Assembly (NCBI GenBank): GCA_027422505.1
Contig: JAPQWV010000002.1
Coordinates: 27,196,501-27,260,500, forward strand
Direction: 5' to 3'
Source of the DNA: Craterostigma plantagineum
Lineage: Eukaryota > Streptophyta > Magnoliopsida > Lamiales > Linderniaceae
Length of the DNA stretch: 64,000 nt
Shown here: piece by piece, positions 38,025 through 49,397 of the stretch
Numbering within the stretch: the stretch's first letter is position 1
Layout: every line of letters begins with the position of its first letter
Program-made: the position numbers and the translations under genes
Notes under the pieces: model-generated
Told to the model about the DNA's origin: nothing
The model's database searches: none
Seen by the model: only the letters and a program-made list of their open reading frames with translations

Positions 38025-38294
38025 TCATGAAGTCAGCCAGATTTGTGAACTTTTTTGCATATCCACTGTTACCTCTTCTACTTGTTCACGAACAAAGTTG
38101 TATTGGACCCGTATGTGTTTGGTTCTTGAATGAAATGCTGGATTCCTTACAAGATGCAATGCACTCTGACTATCACAATGGAGCTTAGTATTCTCTTGTT
38201 TGTGGCTGAGTTCTTCCAACAATCTCTTCAACCATATCGCCGCTTTACTGGCTTGCGTAGCTGCTACATATTCTGCTTCCGTCGTTGACGTCAC
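38025..38294 (-). pseudogene. Copia RNase H remnant
   Basis: The segment has copia RNase H hallmarks: TEAEYVAATQASKAAIWL, LHCDSQSALHLVRNPAFHSR and TKHIRVQYNFVREQV. It is the only coding piece left of the element. The adjoining 38259-38510 is a diverged ~130-bp tandem duplication of part of it. Confidence 0.8.
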
Positions 38295-38625
38295 AACAAT
38301 CGACTGCAGTTTTGAAACTCAGCTTACAGCACCGCCAGCAAGATTAAACACATATTCGGTTGTGGATCTGCTTTTATAACTTCACATGCACTTGCATAGC
38401 TGCTAAATTCTGTTTCTGTCGTTGACGTCACAACATTCGACCAGTTTTGAAACCCAGCTACATCACCGCAGCAAGATTAAACACATATGCGATTGTGATC
38501 TACTTTTAAACAAGTTCACCTGCATAATCAACATCAACATAACCGTGGACAGTAAAAATTTGTACCTTCCACATGGAGTAAATATTTCCCGTTGAATTTC
38601 TCAATCTCATGCTTAGCTGCCATTT

Positions 38626-38627
<2 letters not shown>

Positions 38628-38657
<30 letters not shown>
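38628..38657. repeat. (TC)n microsatellite
   Basis: About fifteen TC units lie inside the deleted copia element. Confidence 0.9.
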
Positions 38658-38662
<5 letters not shown>

Positions 38663-38811
38663 AAATTTTTTCTCTCTCCCGATAAACATTAATGGATGAA
38701 TAGTAGTCTTCTAACAAACTTTCTGATGTTGAGGATCCAATATTATTGGCAACTCATAGACCATACGGTAAGTAGATATTATAGACACCCAACCAAAGCT
38801 CTGATACTACT

Positions 38812-39857
38812 TGTTGTAAAAAGGACAGTAAAAATAAAGGAGACACCGGGAATTTACAGGGAAACCCCCAAACTTGGGGTGAGAAACCATGGGCAAGGTA
38901 AGTAAATTTTACTGTGGGTAATTTAGGAGTTTCAACTCTCTACCGTAAGGAGAAAACTAGCTTCATCTCTCTTACAATAGGAGACTCACAGACTCTCTAA
39001 ATATTTTCCTCTTAACACTTGTATATACTGTATTTTGATGATATAAGAAGAAGTTATTGTTTTCGATGATTTACACTGACTTATAGCTAACCTATTTGTA
39101 GCTCAAGATTTTAGGATAGGACGAACTAGAATGAGCCGCATAGCTAGACACGTGGTCGAACCAGAATCAGCTGCGTAACTGTATATAGGGATGCAAACGA
39201 ATTGAACCGAGTCGAATACCACAATATTCTATTTGTATTCGGGATGACAATCGAGTACGAATACGATTATTCGAATATTTAATCGAATCACAAAACCGGT
39301 TCTTATTCGAATCCGAATATTTTCTCGAATATTCGAATCGAATATCGAACATTTGTATTCAAAGTAATCTTTCATTATCTATTTAATAAAATATAAACAA
39401 TGTATATTTATAATATATATTGAATTATAATTAATTATATTTTAAATATATATTGAATCATAATATACTATATTTAAATGTTTTATTGAAGTGTCATATA
39501 TTATATTTAAATATATATTGAATTATACTATATTCTAAACAATGGGCCTGTTAAATTATAAATATTTATAATAGATTAAAATGCTAAATATATATTACAT
39601 TATTCGAATTGAATAGTTCGATTAAGATTCGAATCAAATATTGTGATTTCATATTCGTATTCGGATATTTCTCGAATCAGAAAAAATATTCTTATTCGGA
39701 TTCGTATTCTAAATCTTCGAATTCGAATATTAAAATTTCGAATCGAATCGCGAATCGAACCAAAAAAGTTTGATTCATTTGCAACCCTAGCTGTATACGT
39801 GAACGAACCAGAGTCAGTGGTGTAGCTACTAAGTGGCCAAATAGAAATATTACAACA
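38812..39857 (-). repeat. 5' LTR of the deleted copia element, split by a nested insertion
   Basis: The LTR proper is 38812-39185 plus 39798-39857. The hAT-like element 39186-39789 and its duplicated target fill the gap. Confidence 0.8.
39186..39789. mobile_element. 604-bp hAT-like non-autonomous element nested in the LTR
   Basis: The termini TAGGGATGCAAACGAA and (reverse complement) TAGGGTTGCAAATGAA form inverted repeats. An 8-bp target duplication flanks it, ACTGTATA at 39178-39185 and GCTGTATA at 39790-39797, with one difference. Both the repeat form and the 8-bp duplication fit hAT. The interior is dense in GAATATTCG/ATTCGAAT words. No transposase is present. Confidence 0.75.
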
Positions 39858-39862
39858 ACTAA

Positions 39863-42158
39863 TACATACTACTAAATATATTTGGCATATTTACATGGCC
39901 GTAAGTGAATATCTTGGTGGGTATTAGAAAGTATCAACCATAGATATCAACATAAATGGTTTGACTATCAATACATCGGATTGTTAGTTTTGTATAGTTT
40001 AATAATTAAAACGAAACTATGTTTTCAAGGAGAAAATGGAGATTCTCTATGATATGAGCAACTGTACTTGGACGGCTACTGCGACAACTAGACACATAAA
40101 TGTGAGGGAGGAAAGTCGTATTATTTAAGTAAAACCTTACTAAAGTACTATTAATCATGGTACTTTAAGTTGAATTTGGACCGACATATCTTCCAAAGGA
40201 TTTTTCAGTAGGAGTTAGGACATTGCTCATTAGGTCGGGGCACCATCCTAAATGAAAATCATCCATAGGTTTATCATATTATATATGATCAGTATTTCAT
40301 TACGAATAGTGAATGATTTATTAGTTGACGTTTCCATTCTCGACTCGATATAACTTGTAGATTGTTGCACAAACTGCGGGCTTTGACGGGTTGTGGGCCG
40401 GACCTGCCCGGCCCGGACGGGCCCGACAAATTGACAGCTTTGTGTGTGTGTGCCGTGTGGGGTTATGAATAGGGTTTGAGTCTGACGAAAATAAGGCCCA
40501 ATAGGTACGGGAGTTTTGTATCTTTAATGGCCCAACAAGCTTTTCGGTGAAATAAAGGAAAATAAAATTAAAAATTCAAGGAAGGTCGCTACTTTTGACT
40601 ATATTTTCGAGGAAGTTAAATGCAAACTGAAAAGTCAATACATACGTTTCTAGAAGTCGAAGCTTCTCCGTCCGTTGAGAATTGATATATTCTAGACAGA
40701 GGGAGAAGAAAAGAGAAACCACATATTACGACATATCAAAAATAATAATAAAGTGGCATTTGCTCTGTATATACGTTGGTATAACATCATCCGAAAAGGG
40801 ACCGAGTTCATGTTTAATTTTAGAAGCAAACGTTTCAACGTCAGCTATCTTTGACAAAAAAACACTTCAGGAAAATAAAACTTCTAGATAATATAAACTC
40901 AAGAGTCGTGACAAATGACGACGATTTATTAGTTGCATGATGTTCGAGAAGTAGAAAGATATATTGCTTCTAGACTTCAATATATATCCGACGGTTTGAT
41001 GTCCTAACCACTAGCAATGACTAGTCAAATATCATGATGTTTGTTTGGAACATGAATAGGGAAAATTGTAAAAATGGATCACTAAGCGTGCTAATTTTTT
41101 CGATTTTGCACTATATTTGCTAGTTACAAAACTAGGTACATAGATACTTAGTGACCTAGTTTTGTAACTTGTGACCCAATTTAGTTACCATATACATACT
41201 TAGTGACCTAGTTTTCTAACTGATAAACACATTGACACAAAATCAAAAAAGTATATATTTAGTGACCCAATTTTACAATTTTGTCTATGTATGTATGTTA
41301 CATATTTTTTTTCTTTTATGTTACGTTTAGTTTTATCGTTCAACCAGTTGTTGCCGCTCGAAGTTCAACCACTTTTATTTCACAATATTCCTATTTTCTA
41401 GTAGGACGACGACTATCAGATAAAGCCGCAAGCGTGAAAGGTGGTGCTCGTAATTTTATCATATCCCAAAAATCAGAAATTTTTCTTTCCTCATTGACTT
41501 TTCTTATTAGAATAATATGAGTAAAGTGCGCCGTTTGTTGAAACATTAACAATCCATGCATACGGCATACTCTTAATAAGGTCAATAATTGCAAATAAAA
41601 TAAATACATTTTTTTTCCAGTTTGCGCGGCGGGATTGATACATCGATCGTACTAGAATAATGCATTTCTTATTTGCGTAGAATTTGCCAATGTATTGCAA
41701 AAGAAAGACATGACGAAGATGATATAATATGTAGATGAAATATGATATTCACTATCATAATAAATGGTAGATATATCAGCTCTACAAGGAATAACAATCC
41801 ATTAATTTCTCCTAAAGTTTACCGCTGCTCCTCCTCCCCTCGTACTTGAGAAAATGAAAAATTCAAGCCCTGCAATGTACCATTTCGGTAATCATAAACA
41901 AACACATATACACACACACGCATATATATATATATATTGATTAACCTAGTTATCTGAAGCATTATACGTTGATATGTTGCATATGAGAAAACCCTATAGC
42001 CATTATTCAACTTATTTCACACAACATGATATATCCATATGTATATCGATCCTAATCATAGGCGACCCACCCAAGCATCATATTATATTCTATCTAGTCC
42101 TAAACCACGTCCATTTTGTATATGAAACACAGAAAGGAAATAAAAAAGGTGTTACTAA
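39863..42158. other. AT-rich spacer
   Basis: Apart from the inverted-repeat element at about 41057-41285 and a few short TA/CA runs, I see no gene here. Confidence 0.5.
41057..41285. mobile_element. MITE-like element with ~50-bp inverted ends
   Basis: The left end, GGAAAATTGTAAAAATGGATC, recurs inverted at the right end as AATTTTACAATTTTGTC. The similarity extends inward about 50 bases. A further internal pair repeats TTAGTGACCTAGTTTT. I could not settle a target duplication, so the family is open. Confidence 0.5.
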
Positions 42159-42470
42159 TTACTCTCGAAATTCGACGCTGACGAAGCTCACGGCGGGGTT
42201 CTTAACGACAATTGCCTGAAAAGCGGTGTTTGACAAAACGAGGCTGGTCACGCCTCTGCTCGGCCTAGACACGGACGTTTGCGCCCTGTCAACGATTTTC
42301 ACTCGAATAATTTGGGCGGGCAAGCAAATGTTGGGCACCTCTGCGCTTATGCACCTCACCAAATATTCGCGACCACAAGCCGCACCGTTGTCCCATATGC
42401 TCTCTCCCGCAGCTGCAAACATGTTGCTTATCGGGAATACGGATAGATCGCTCCCATAGCACGCCGTAGC

Positions 42471-42504
<34 letters not shown>

Positions 42505-42702
42505 CAAAAGTGTGTGTAAACACGTTAGTAAATATATACTAAAGTTTTATAATAACAATTACTTTATTGGAAATTGAGACTAACGTATGTATGGAGGAAG
42601 ATATTGGCTCGCAGTTCCTATATCTGCGAGTGTAAATTGAAGGTGCAGCAGAAACATGGAAAGGGGCACGAGGCATAAGAGGGGAGATTGGAGCTTTAAC
42701 AT
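42159..42702 (-). CDS. EG45-like/plant natriuretic peptide-like secreted protein
   Basis: Two exons (42702-42585 and 42469-42159) join to 142 codons. The first encodes a hydrophobic leader (LLCLVPLSMFLLHLQFTLA) that looks like a signal peptide, followed by DIGTASQYLPPYI. The second continues PTACYGSD, then FAAAGESIWDNGAACG, YLVRC, VPNICL and VKIVDRAQ. This is the double-psi beta-barrel (expansin domain 1-like) fold of EG45/PNP-A proteins, which are apoplastic and lack the expansin cellulose-binding domain. PNP-type members affect water and ion balance. The intron ends with a (TTA)n run that forms the acceptor. The gene is small but complete. Confidence 0.85.
42471..42502. repeat. (TTA)n microsatellite at an intron acceptor
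   Basis: About ten units abut the second exon of the EG45-like gene. Confidence 0.9.
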
Positions 42703-42802
42703 ATCGTCGTATCCTAGGAATCGTAGAAATAAGCAGCAAGAAAATATCAATGTAATTGAAAATAGAGAAGATATTGACCCGTGGGTTTTTGTGTACCCGT
42801 GC

Positions 42803-42805
<3 letters not shown>

Positions 42806-42855
<50 letters not shown>
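42806..42855. repeat. (AT)25 microsatellite
   Basis: An uninterrupted AT run of 50 bases lies about 100 bases upstream of the EG45-like ATG. Confidence 0.92.
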
Positions 42856-42857
<2 letters not shown>

Positions 42858-42859
42858 TT

Positions 42860-43878
42860 CTTTTTCTTATTATGTGAAAAAGTCGTCTTTTGACGGAACT
42901 ATGTCGTCTGCATAAAAAAGAAAAGTCGAAAAAGATCTTATGTTTATGATTTCGAGAGTTACCTGCTTGAGATTTATTGTTAGAAGAAGGTTCTGAGAAA
43001 CTTTGTTCTGCAACTGAGAGTCGAAAAACTAATATTTAGGCTGATGATGATGATGAACTAAAACATCTCCATTATCGAGGTTACATATATTGTATTGAGC
43101 ATATGAGATCGTAGTGTTTAGAGAAAGAAATCAAACCTGTTTTATTATTGCAATAATATGACCAGATTATATGCGAGAATAAGGCGACTCTGAATATTTC
43201 GTGCTTGTATTGTAATGTAATCCACAGTACATAAAAAGTTGTAAACCACGCACCATATATAGCTTTTGTAAACGAAAAAAGATTTAATGGAGTGTAAAAA
43301 ATTGTTCTTTTGGGATCTTTACACATAAATATCAATTTGGATAAAAACTTGTAATTTAGTACCTGTCAGTATTTTTTTATATGTAGATACCTAATAGAAT
43401 AAATTTTTTGCACATAGGTACCCGATTCACCGGAAGTACGCCATATAACACATTTAGGTATCCTATAACAACGTATTGTGGCACGTAATACGTTGAGAAA
43501 ATGATATGTCATATTATTAAGGTACCATATAGTAACCGTATAGGGTATCGTAAAAAAGCGAGACGTGGTGCGCAATACACACATAAAAAGGTACGGCAAG
43601 AATGGGAAAATTTGTACAAACAGTAAAACGAGTAACTATCTACAAAAATTTCTTAATGATTTATAAATTTTTTACTCAATTGGGTATTATTTATAAATGT
43701 CAACTTTTTGTATTCATAAAAAGAAATAGTTTACGTAAATTAGGGAATGGATCGCTCTGTATTAACTGTGGAGATAAAAAGCCAACAACTCAGCATTACT
43801 CATCCATCCATCCATCACTCTACACGTGTCATCTTCCGAATCTTCACCTCGAATAGATATAGAACAGATAGCACAGAA
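42860..43878. other. Spacer between the EG45-like and K+ channel genes
   Basis: The stretch is AT-rich. The right end is the presumed 3' UTR of the minus-strand channel. No gene was recognised. Confidence 0.5.
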
Positions 43879-46800
43879 CTAAGCACCGCCGCCGCCGCCG
43901 CCGACGCCTTCTTGACTAGCGAAAACGATATGATCACCGTCTCTTATCACGGCCAAGTCTTCGATCAACCCTCCTCCATCCTTACTTAGAATCATCGCCG
44001 GCGCATCCAAGCCGAACTTTCGATACCCCAAATCGTAAAGCTCCTGCAACGAATCGGGCAACAGCACTAGCTTTCCCACTTCCACGCCTTTCTCCGGGCA
44101 GCTCACGGTGATCCTCGTACGATTTACCGCCCTCGAGTTACTCCTAGGCGAAAACATCGCTACGAAAAAAAAAAAAAGACAAAATCTTAAAAAAAAAGAA
44201 ACGAAGCACGCAATTCCAAAATTCTCTCTCTCACCTTCGTTATGCTCACGCCTGGCCGTAAGAATCCCGGCGAGAGAATTCTGAAAGTTGAGCGATTGCT
44301 GCCTCGAGCTAGACAGCCGCGACTCCCTTACGCTCGATGATATTACTTCCTCGGGGTTTATAATCAGCTGCGCCATGGCCGACTCGCTCATGTACTTTTT
44401 AAGATAAGGCGCCGCTTCTTGACAACCATCCGCGCCGACGCTCCTCGCGTTGTTATTGCTCGACACGTCGACAGCAGTCTCCGCCGCCGCCTTCTTTAAT
44501 AATATACTCCCGATGAAAGCCCTAATCTCGTCGTGGCCTTGGTATTCGGCCACGGCCCGCGGGGTCCACCCGTGGACGTCGGGCTTGTCCACGTCGGCTC
44601 CTTGTTCAATCAAGAACCTCACCATCTCTATATTTTCCTCGGAGATGGCCATGTGCAGGGCCGTCGTCCCAGCCGAGTCGAGCAGCGTAACATCTCCGCC
44701 CAACCTTACGATTTCCTTTAATAATTCTATGTCGTTCTGCTCCGCCGCGTAGCTCGCGAATTGCCCCACGTCGCCCGCTGCTAAGGAAGCGCCGTTGTCG
44801 GCCAGCAACTTTACTACGTCGTCGTGCTTCCCAGTCAGGGCGTACCACAGCGGCACGTTCCCGTCTGAATCTGTACTAAGGGAGAGATAAAGAAATTTAC
44901 GCCTACCCTTATATACTACAAAAGCACGTTACTGTTAGAAATTGAGAGTTCCATCCATTTAGTGAATAGTTGAAGTTGCTTATTTGATATGTTAATTGAG
45001 TTGGGGGTTTTCTTTACCTCTTCTGTTGGGGTCGGCGCCGAAGTCCAAAAGCAGAAGGACGCATTCCAAAGAACCTTTCGCCGACGCGACGTGCTGTTTG
45101 TTTACGAGGCGCAACAAGTTTTCTATTCTAACGGTGCATTTTTTTTAAGGGAACTACTTAAGCAGAACATATCGGCCGAGAAAATTTTCTTACCAGAGCG
45201 TTACGCCCGCTGCTGTCCAGCTCGTTGGGATTCAAACCTCGTCTGAGCAAATGGTGCAACAAGGCGTCGTCTCCTCTGGCGGCTGGAAAACACAAGCTCA
45301 TAGGCATGTCCATCCTCCCCTGAGCCAACATGTGCTCCGTGTACAGTAATATCTCGTGCATCTTCGGATCTTTCTGTTCATTAAGGTGCTGCAGTAAACA
45401 GCAACGATAAGGCGTGCGGCGAAGGAAAGATTAAAATGGTTCTTTTTCTGTTTTCTTTACCTTGAGGAGATTGTTCATGATTATCGTACCATCTCCAACG
45501 TTGGTCTGTAGGAGATTCAAAAGCGACGTACGGTTCATGCGAAGAAGCTGGCTCAACCGCTTCGTACGAACGGTGAAGAGCTGAGGTTGGTAGCAGAGTA
45601 CGCCTATTTCGCCGCACACGTCGCCTGTCGTAAGCTCTTCAATGACCTACTAAGGATAAGTTGATCAGACAAATTGAGAAGGAGTAGACAAGAAAATAGA
45701 TCTAAAAGTACCTGCTCCATGTTTCCTTTCGTCTCCGAGATAACTTCCTGCAATAATGAAATTACAAATCAGAGACAGCACAGCTATGAAAATAGTCGTT
45801 GGTCATCATTACCACTGCCCCAGTGACGAGTATGTAGAAATCAGTTGGCGCTTCGTTTCGTAAGATTATGTCTTCCCTCGGAGGAAAGTACTCGGGCTTC
45901 ATTTCTGTAACCTGCCAAGTTAAGACCATACACAGCTCTTGAGCAGAAGAAAGAGTGAACTAAAGGTGAGTGGAGCAAAGAGATTTATTACCAGCTGAAA
46001 GAGGAGATCTTTAGACACCCCATTAAAGAGATACGCATTCTCAATATGCTGGTAGAAGAGGAAATGCGAAATGCTCGAACGAATCGCTTTGGGGAGAGAC
46101 TCGAGAATCTCTTGATGCTGAACACCTTCTACTTTCGTCCTGTACCGTAGACTCAAGTGGGATAGCATCTGATCTTCCAAGCGTGGAGGCAAACGGTTCC
46201 TCTTCGAAAAGCTCGTCGCCCCTTGAATGGTTTCTCTCTGCAGGGAAAGGCACAACACAAATGCGTAAGAAGAAGTTTTGCTTAGTCTCTGGTCGATTCA
46301 ATGTAGAAGCGAAAACAAACAGCTCACGAATTTCCTAGTCCTCAACGTTGCCTGAACGGTGAGGTTCGTCATGTTTCCAATGATGTAAGAAGAAAGAGCG
46401 AGGTTGAACAGCAAGTAGAACACGTCGAAGATCATCTCCCCCGTATTCACAGGGTGAAGATCTCCATAGCCCGTGGTTGTAGCGGTGACTATGGCCCAAT
46501 ATATGGATATCACGTATCTGTCCCATAAAGGGAGCTCGTGGAAATTTTCCCAAGATAAAGCGATCCATGTTTTCTTCGGGTCCTTATACCTGTCGGCTAG
46601 AAGGTAAAAGAAGCAACCAGCCAAATGAACCGAGAACACCGTAACCTAATAATACAAGGAAGAAGAAGAAGAACAATAGTAAAATGATCATGTGCTATTG
46701 CTATAGCTAGAATGATGTTATATATGGTAAGACCCTTACACAAGCAAGCTTTGCGATTCGAACGAGGTAATAGTTATACTCCCTCTCCTTCTCCATCCTA

Positions 46801-47514
46801 TTAAGTATGTCTGCTTTATTATTGTCTGAAGACAGTACGAGAAGAATATCATCGAATAGTATGTAAGCGTTCGAACCTCTTAAACATGGCGCTGACTCTT
46901 CTGATACGCCAAAGGCGAAGCATGCTGAAGTAGCCATAGGACTCGACGTTAGAAGGCAATGCCTTATGAACGAACTCAGAGGGTATAGTAGAGACAACAT
47001 CAAAGATAAACCATGTCTTTAAGTATCTCAGAGCGATCAGCTTCCTATCGTCTACGACGAGATAGGTCAGTTTGTCCACGTAAGCGACGAAGAACGTAAG
47101 CACAATGTCGACTGCGAAGAAGGCATTCACCACATTGTCAGTTATCGCAAGGCATCCCTTTGGTCCCTTTAGGAAGCCAAACTCGAATGGGGAGACCCAA
47201 GCAGTGTAGAAGACGAGCACTATCAAGAATGTCTCCCAAGCTCTGCCCGCCAAATTAATTAAATCAATAAATAATCAAATATATACGTAGGAACGCTTTT
47301 GACGACCATAGAAATGAATGAGATGAAGCACCGACCTATAGCGTTGATCAAAGGGGAAGATGGTGAAGCGACGTAGTTTGATCCTACGGTTGCTGCGAGC
47401 TCCGAGGGAGGGAAGAACGTTGCGGGAGATTGAATTGTTGTTATTGAAGGAACTGCTTCTTTCTGATGACATCCTACGAATCTCACGCTGTATGTCTTGC
47501 ATCTTGTTGTTCAT
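43879..47514 (-). CDS. AKT1-like: AKT1-like voltage-gated inward K+ channel
   Basis: Twelve exons (47514-47336, 47242-46877, 46797-46740, 46645-46328, 46237-45992, 45911-45813, 45747-45712, 45646-45461, 45388-45194, 45093-45018, 44870-44235, 44159-43879) join in phase to 891 codons. AKT-family Shaker channels form plasma-membrane tetramers for K+ uptake. The order is an N-terminus with [17 protein letters not shown], six membrane segments starting [20 protein letters not shown], an S4 with LRLWRIRRV, the pore filter [12 protein letters not shown], a cyclic-nucleotide-binding-like domain ([20 protein letters not shown]), ankyrin repeats ([33 protein letters not shown]) and a KHA domain (ITVSCPEKG to [10 protein letters not shown]). 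AKT1 itself has TTVGYGD as I recall, so AKT1 versus AKT5/6 is open. The C-terminus ends in a poly-Gly tail. No lesion was seen. Confidence 0.9.
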
Positions 47515-48010
47515 CTCATTGATGATGAACCTTTATTGATAATAATGCTCTACTAATTCTTGATTTGTAATTATGGTAATGATGATCAAATCCTTGACCC
47601 AACGTACCCATCAACGAAAAGCTTGATTTGTTGTTTTCACCAAACCAAGTGTGGTTTGTTTGTGTGTTCACCTGCAATGAACACACAAACAAACAACCAT
47701 GAGAAAACAATGGGGAAGGAAAGGACGCGTCTTACTAATATTAGATACAGAAGAAGTACACTTGGAAGAGTTTCACTGTTTTGTGTGCTGAAGAATAGGA
47801 ATTAATTAATTAATGCGTTTTATTCAGCCGTAAGCGCTTCTAAAAGTCGTTATACCTCAAATAATAGCGCCAATCGAATCGATTGGTGGTTGAAAGTCAG
47901 AAGACAACAGCTCAGCTCATTCACATAAGCACTCTCTCTTCTATTTCTACTTCTGCTCTACCACGAATCATCGAAGCTTCTCGAGCGAGGGAGAGGGGAC
48001 AGTTTCGCGA
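47515..48010. promoter_or_regulatory. Shared 496-bp divergent promoter interval, K+ channel and QCR7
   Basis: The ATGs of the channel (-) and QCR7 (+) face away from each other with only 496 bases between. Both leaders and core promoters must fit here. AT-rich and pyrimidine-rich stretches precede QCR7. Confidence 0.55.
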
Positions 48011-48933
48011 ATGGCTTCGGCCCTAACGAAATGGATTGTAGATCCCAAGCGCAATCCTTTAGCTGCGATGCACATGAAAGCCCTATCTAAGCGACTCCGA
48101 AAATATGGTAGGTTTTTTCTATTTCTTCTTCCTGTATGTTTCTTTTTTTTTTGAAGTTATGAATTAGGGCATGGGTTTGTGAGAGTATATTGATGTTAGG
48201 ACTTCGATACGATGATTTGTACGACCCGTATTACGATTTGGATGTGAAGGAGGCATTGAATCGGCTTCCGAGAGAGATCGTGGATGCCAGGAATCAGCGA
48301 CTGAAGCGCGCCATGGATTTGTCTCTCAAGCACCAGTACCTTCCTGAAGATCTCCAGGTATGGCTTCGCTTCTCACCGAATTTCTTTTTTACGCTGGCTT
48401 TCTATGCGTCTTGTATTCATTCATTCATTCATGTACATTTATTTATGCAACAAAACTGTTGTGTCAATTGAGACTATTCACATAGACTTTTATTGTTTTC
48501 ACTCTTTCAATCAAGCAGGCAATGCAGACGCCGTTTAGGAGCTATCTGCAGGATATGTTGGCTCTTGTAAGTATCTCACATTCATATCGGTCCTCGGTAT
48601 TGCTAGTGATGATGACGATGATGATGATGGTGATCCATAGGAATAATAAATATGTTAAAGCTCATATCTTTGCTACGTTTTACATGCAAGAACCATAATT
48701 CCTACGGTTTCTAGCTATTTCCAACTCAGCTGTTAACTTGATCAATTTTGAAATTAACCAGCTGATAGTTCGAGCGATCGCCAAACACAACCCAAACCCA
48801 ACTGAGCGCGAATCAATGTGTCTCCATTTGATTGACTTTTCTGATGTTTATGGTACTACTTCAGGTTAAGAGGGAGAGAGCTGAACGCGACGCACTTGGT
48901 GCATTGCCTCTTTATCAGCGCACCATTCCCTGA
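48011..48933 (+). CDS. QCR7: Cytochrome bc1 complex subunit 7 (QCR7, 14-kDa)
   Basis: Four exons (48011-48107, 48200-48357, 48519-48566, 48865-48933) join in phase to 123 codons, the expected size. The protein is a small matrix-side subunit of mitochondrial complex III that helps bind cytochrome b. Visible features are the N-terminus MASALTKWIVDPKRNPLAAM, then LRKYGLRYDDLYDP, EALNRLPREIVDARNQRLKRA, HQYLPEDLQ and the C-terminus ALGALPLYQRTIP. It is encoded head-to-head with the K+ channel. No defect was found. Confidence 0.93.
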
Positions 48934-49397
48934 GTGGATGGATTTCTTGGAATCAAATATTTAGTTAGTGAAGTGAATCAATAAGGACGACGAAGGCAGA
49001 TTTGTGTATAGAAACTCTAAAAGTCGCGTCTTCGCCTTCTTGTTGTATATTGTACATTACGAGTCTACTGTATTGTTGTTGTCCTTTCATTACCTGAGCT
49101 ATTGTTGTTGTCCTTTCATTACCTGAGCTAAGATACTATATACTATGGGTGTTTGGCTCAATTTCAACTTAGCATCGTCAGCAATAAACACCAGATCGGA
49201 AAAAAACGAATCGATAACCGGAAACATACATCACAAATTCATTATACCATCTCATCTTAAACCCCTCTTACACACCAACTACATAGAGGAGATAGAGCAT
49301 AAACCATAGTCATTGGAATTGGAAGGAAACAAAAGAAAGAAACCATACATGCCAAATGAAACTTCTCCTGATCACAGCACAGCCATTAACCAAATCT
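48934..49397. other. Convergent 3' UTR region of QCR7 and Ran
   Basis: The stretch lies between two converging genes. A 36-bp direct duplication (TTGTTGTTGTCCTTTCATTA...) sits near 49070-49130. Nothing else was seen. Confidence 0.55.

Larger units (their letters stand above)
37452..39857 (-). mobile_element. Deleted Ty1-copia element with both LTRs
   Basis: Two related LTRs (37452-37917 and 38812-39857, the second enlarged by an insertion) start TGTTGTAAAAAGGACAG and end with TTACAACA or a close variant. A 5-bp duplication, ACTAA, flanks the element at 37447-37451 and 39858-39862. The minus strand carries a primer-binding-like TAGTATCAGAGC (38798-38809) close to initiator tRNA-Met, so the element points leftward. 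Only about 900 bp of interior remain, mostly a copia RNase H remnant. Confidence 0.85.

Noticed and set aside
43879..44856. A continuous 325-codon open frame at the channel 3' end read as one exon
   Set aside because: The stretch 44160-44234 has a good GT-AG pair and encodes an unrelated Phe-rich segment. It is an intron that happens to stay open.
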